7,934 nt of DNA from Bacteroidales bacterium (GTDB lineage: Bacteria; Bacteroidota; Bacteroidia; Bacteroidales; BM520): NCBI GenBank assembly GCA_028701815.1, contig JAQVPY010000097.1, forward strand, positions 1 through 7,934, given 5' to 3'. Position 1 is the stretch's first letter. Every line of letters begins with the position of its first letter. The translations under genes were made by a program, and so were the position numbers. This document shows positions 5,955 to 7,934 of this stretch, one piece after another. The notes beneath the pieces were generated by a model. That model was not told where the DNA came from and did no database searches. It saw nothing but the letters and a program-made list of their open reading frames with translations.

Positions 5955-6569
5955 ATGCTGCTGAAAATTTACCCGGAAAATCCGAACCCGAAACACCTGA
6001 AAATAGTCAACGAATGCCTGTTGGATGGCGGTGTTATCATCTACCCTACCGATACTATCTATGGGCTCGGCTGCGACCTGTATCATATAAAATCCGTCAA
6101 CAGAATCGCTAAAATTAAAGGTATCTCCCCCGAGAAAACCGACTTTTCACTGATATGCTACGATTTGAGTAATCTCTCCGACTTCTCGAAGCCTATACCT
6201 AACAACATGTTTAAAATGATGAAAAACAACCTCCCGGGTCCCTTTACTTTCATCCTTGACGCTAACAACAACGTTCCGAACATCTTTAAATCAAAAAAGA
6301 AAACAGTCGGTATCCGCGTCCCCGACAATAATATCATCAGAGAAATCGTCCGCGAACTCGGGAACCCTATCATCACCACCTCAATTAAAGACGACGACGA
6401 AATAATCGAATATACTACCGACCCCGAACTTATTTATGAGAGATACTGCGACTATGTGGATATCGTTATTGACGGCGGGTACGGCGACAACGAACCTTCT
6501 ACCGTAGTCGACTGTACAGGCGATGACCCCACTATCATCCGTGAGGGAAAAGGAATTTTGAATTTTTAA
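5955..6569 (+). CDS. Sua5/YciO/YrdC-family protein, threonylcarbamoyl-AMP synthase-like (YciO subgroup)
   Basis: This 204-aa cytoplasmic protein has the YrdC fold. Members make L-threonylcarbamoyl-AMP from threonine, bicarbonate and ATP for the t6A37 modification of ANN-decoding tRNAs. Visible motifs are GGVIIYPTDTIYGLGC (25-40), KNNLPGPFTFIL (90-101), KTVGIRVP (116-123), NPIITTSI in the second half, and STVVDCT near the end. The start IYPENPNP, the 204-aa length, and the FSLICYDLSNLS and REGKG segments resemble E. coli YciO (206 aa) more than TsaC or the longer Sua5. Instead of the KxRP signature usual in TsaC/Sua5, it has KIKGISPEK at 53-61. Whether it makes t6A or has another nucleotide-linked role is therefore open; a TsaC-like gene elsewhere in the genome would favour the latter. 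It starts 14 bases after the SRP RNA T tract, with no space for a promoter of its own after that tract. Confidence 0.9.
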   Translation: MLLKIYPENPNPKHLKIVNECLLDGGVIIYPTDTIYGLGCDLYHIKSVNRIAKIKGISPEKTDFSLICYDLSNLSDFSKPIPNNMFKMMKNNLPGPFTFILDANNNVPNIFKSKKKTVGIRVPDNNIIREIVRELGNPIITTSIKDDDEIIEYTTDPELIYERYCDYVDIVIDGGYGDNEPSTVVDCTGDDPTIIREGKGILNF

Positions 6570-6588
6570 GCATTTCGAAAAATTATAT

Positions 6589-6596
6589 TAACTTTG
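6589..6596 (+). promoter_or_regulatory. Promoter of the DUF4199-glycosyltransferase unit (-7 box TAACTTTG)
   Basis: TAACTTTG is an exact TAnnTTTG match in the 51-base gap after the preceding stop codon. A TTTT (6564-6567) lies 21 bases upstream as a weak -33 element, overlapping the previous gene's stop. The start point would be near 6603, about 18 bases before the ATG at 6621. Confidence 0.55.
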
Positions 6597-6620
6597 TAAT
6601 TTATATTAAATATTATCTTT

Positions 6621-7121
6621 ATGGACAAATGGAAAAATAGATTGATGTATGGCGGAATAGCCGGAGGTATTTTATTTCTGTATTATCTTACGGTTAATGT
6701 CTTACTCGATATTGACTTCTCTAATAAATTCATCAACTTTATACAGTTTTTGCCTGTTATCACCCTCCTCGTTTTTTCAATGGTTAAGGGGACTAAAAAG
6801 TATTTTGGGGACAACAACATCTCGTATAGCGAGGCTTTCAAACACGGTTTTTTTATCTGCTGTATAGCATATTTTATCGGGCACCTCGCCGATTGGATTA
6901 AAATGTCTTTCCTCGGCGGAAGAGAAGAAGCGGGCGAGTCTCTATATAATATGCTTTACGATACTCAAGGCTACGAAATAGCTGAACAGAGCTCGGAAAT
7001 AATACAGCTGTTTACGACACCCCTCTCGCTGCTGCTCTACCTTTTTATCTCCGCTATTGTCACAAGTATTATCGTAGCTGTTATTGTTGCAGCTTTCACT
7101 AAAAAGGAAAACCCGTTTTAA
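6621..7121 (+). CDS. DUF4199-type four-helix membrane protein
   Basis: This 166-aa inner-membrane protein has unknown biochemical function. Hydrophobic segments lie at about 9-29, 37-56, 74-95 and 130-159. A soluble loop at about 96-128 is rich in Glu (GGREEAGESLYNMLYDTQGYEIAEQSSEI). The segment ISYSEAFKHGFFICC at 67-81, the overall size and four-helix layout match DUF4199 proteins, which are largely confined to Bacteroidota. The C-terminus ends in TKKENPF. One base separates its stop from the glycosyltransferase start, so the two are co-transcribed and probably work together, perhaps as a membrane partner of a lipid-linked glycosyl transfer step. That functional link is inferred from neighbourhood, and I recall the same pairing in other Bacteroidota genomes. 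Confidence 0.82.
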   Translation: MDKWKNRLMYGGIAGGILFLYYLTVNVLLDIDFSNKFINFIQFLPVITLLVFSMVKGTKKYFGDNNISYSEAFKHGFFICCIAYFIGHLADWIKMSFLGGREEAGESLYNMLYDTQGYEIAEQSSEIIQLFTTPLSLLLYLFISAIVTSIIVAVIVAAFTKKENPF

Positions 7122-7122
7122 T

Positions 7123-7934
7123 ATGCAAATCTCTATTGTAATTCCTCTATATAATGAGGACGAATCATTGAAAGAACTTCACGAGTGGATAAAAAGAGTG
7201 ATGACCGAGAATAACTTCTCCTACGAAATTATTTTCGTGGACGACGGAAGTAGCGACAAATCATGGCAGATTATCAACTCCCTGAAGCAAGAAAATGAAA
7301 ATGTTAAAGGCATAAAATTCAGAAGAAACTACGGCAAATCAGCCGCCTTGAACGAAGGATTTAAAACAGCTACGGGGGACGTCGTGTTTACTATGGACGC
7401 CGATATGCAGGACAGCCCCGATGAATTGCCCGAAATGTATAGAATGATCGTGGAAGACGGCTACGACATCGTCTCCGGATGGAAAAAAGTACGCCACGAC
7501 CCTTTCATCAAAAAGATAACATCCAAATTCTATAACAGAGTCACACGCTGCGCCTCCAAAATTAAGATCCACGACTTCAACTGCGGACTGAAAGCATATA
7601 AAAATGAAGTGGTTAAAGAAATAGAAATTTACGGCGAAATGCACAGATATATTCCCCTGATAGCTAAAAAGGCAGGGTTCAAGAAAATCGGCGAAAAAGT
7701 CGTCTGCCACAGAGCAAGGAAATACGGCACATCCAAATTCGGACTCAATAGATTCATTAACGGTTTTCTCGATTTAATAACTATCACCTTTATGAACAAA
7801 TACGGCAAAAGCCCTATGCACTTCTTCGGGGTTATAGGCTTTCTCACATTTCTTGCGGGCCTTGTTATTGCCATTGTTCTGATAATTAAAAAATTCGCCT
7901 TCCACGCTTACGGCATGACCTCGCGCCCGATGTT
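7123..7934 (+). CDS. Family 2 glycosyltransferase, DPMS/GtrB-like, membrane-anchored (C-terminus cut off by window)
   Basis: The frame opens with ATG at 7123, one base after the preceding stop, and is still open at the right edge after 270 codons. The GT2 fold is clear: MQISIVIPLYNEDESL at the start, FVDDGSSDKSW (38-48) for nucleotide binding, FRRNYGKSAALNEGF (66-80), the metal-binding DADMQD at 92-97, and later DFNCGLKAY and HRYIPLIA. KYGTSKFGLNRFINGFLDL and the hydrophobic segment FFGVIGFLTFLAGLVIAIVLI follow near the C-terminus. These match dolichyl/polyprenyl-phosphate-mannose-synthase-like and GtrB-type enzymes, which transfer a sugar from a nucleotide donor to a polyprenyl phosphate at the inner membrane face. 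One anchor helix is visible, and a second probably lies past the edge. Sugar and acceptor are not determinable. It is translated with the DUF4199 gene upstream. Confidence 0.93.
   Translation, partial: MQISIVIPLYNEDESLKELHEWIKRVMTENNFSYEIIFVDDGSSDKSWQIINSLKQENENVKGIKFRRNYGKSAALNEGFKTATGDVVFTMDADMQDSPDELPEMYRMIVEDGYDIVSGWKKVRHDPFIKKITSKFYNRVTRCASKIKIHDFNCGLKAYKNEVVKEIEIYGEMHRYIPLIAKKAGFKKIGEKVVCHRARKYGTSKFGLNRFINGFLDLITITFMNKYGKSPMHFFGVIGFLTFLAGLVIAIVLIIKKFAFHAYGMTSRPM

Noticed and set aside
5942..5957. An ATG at 5942 right after the SRP RNA T tract as start of the YciO-like gene
   Set aside because: It is out of frame with the conserved protein; the ATG at 5955 gives the family-typical start.
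7339..7874. Minus-strand open frames opposite the glycosyltransferase gene
   Set aside because: The plus frame encodes an unmistakable GT2 enzyme across the same bases; the reverse frames have no recognisable features.
1..7934. CRISPR array, insertion sequence, prophage or tRNA gene
   Set aside because: No spaced direct repeats, transposase, integrase, phage genes or cloverleaf-like sequence were seen on either strand by reading.

Overview
The window looks like a chromosomal segment from a member of the Bacteroidota, most likely order Bacteroidales. Four things point there. Upstream regions repeatedly carry the TAnnTTTG -7 box of the Bacteroidota sigma factor, and I see no clear Shine-Dalgarno sequences. 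One exported protein has a CarboxypepD_reg-like N-terminus. A DUF4199 membrane protein sits directly before a family 2 glycosyltransferase. The lipoproteins are Bacteroidota-like. I cannot name a genus.

Left part (1-2520, minus strand): a compact efflux operon reading right to left. It encodes a TetR repressor, a 169-aa lipoprotein of unknown function, a periplasmic adaptor lipoprotein of the RND/HlyD type, and the first 117 codons of the RND inner-membrane pump, which runs off the left edge. Adaptor and pump genes overlap by ATGA. No outer-membrane TolC gene lies in the visible part; the small lipoprotein occupies a position where one could be expected. The TetR gene has a recognisable promoter, a 10-bp palindrome in its leader and a perfect 10-bp AT-rich inverted repeat just upstream.

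Middle (2631-5700): the conserved translation-associated P-loop protein YchF (minus strand), with a variant P-loop and switch region, is transcribed away from a 627-aa exported protein (plus strand). That protein has an N-terminal carboxypeptidase-regulatory-like domain and an uncharacterised, AT-rich remainder.

Right part (5701-7934, plus strand): an RNA gene not expected from coding analysis, the small SRP RNA (4.5S type, ffs), sits at about 5838-5941 with its own -7 box, a GGAA-capped conserved tip and a terminal stem followed by six T. Fourteen bases after the T tract begins a YciO/Sua5-type threonylcarbamoyl-AMP synthase-like gene. A further promoter then precedes a two-gene unit: a four-helix DUF4199 membrane protein and, one base later, a DPMS-like family 2 glycosyltransferase cut by the right edge.

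Most of this is recognisable housekeeping and efflux machinery. I do not see convincing evidence of a wholly new system. The points most worth a second look are the lipoprotein inside the efflux operon, the SRP RNA/yciO junction, the variant YchF nucleotide-binding motifs, and the palindromes around the tetR promoter.
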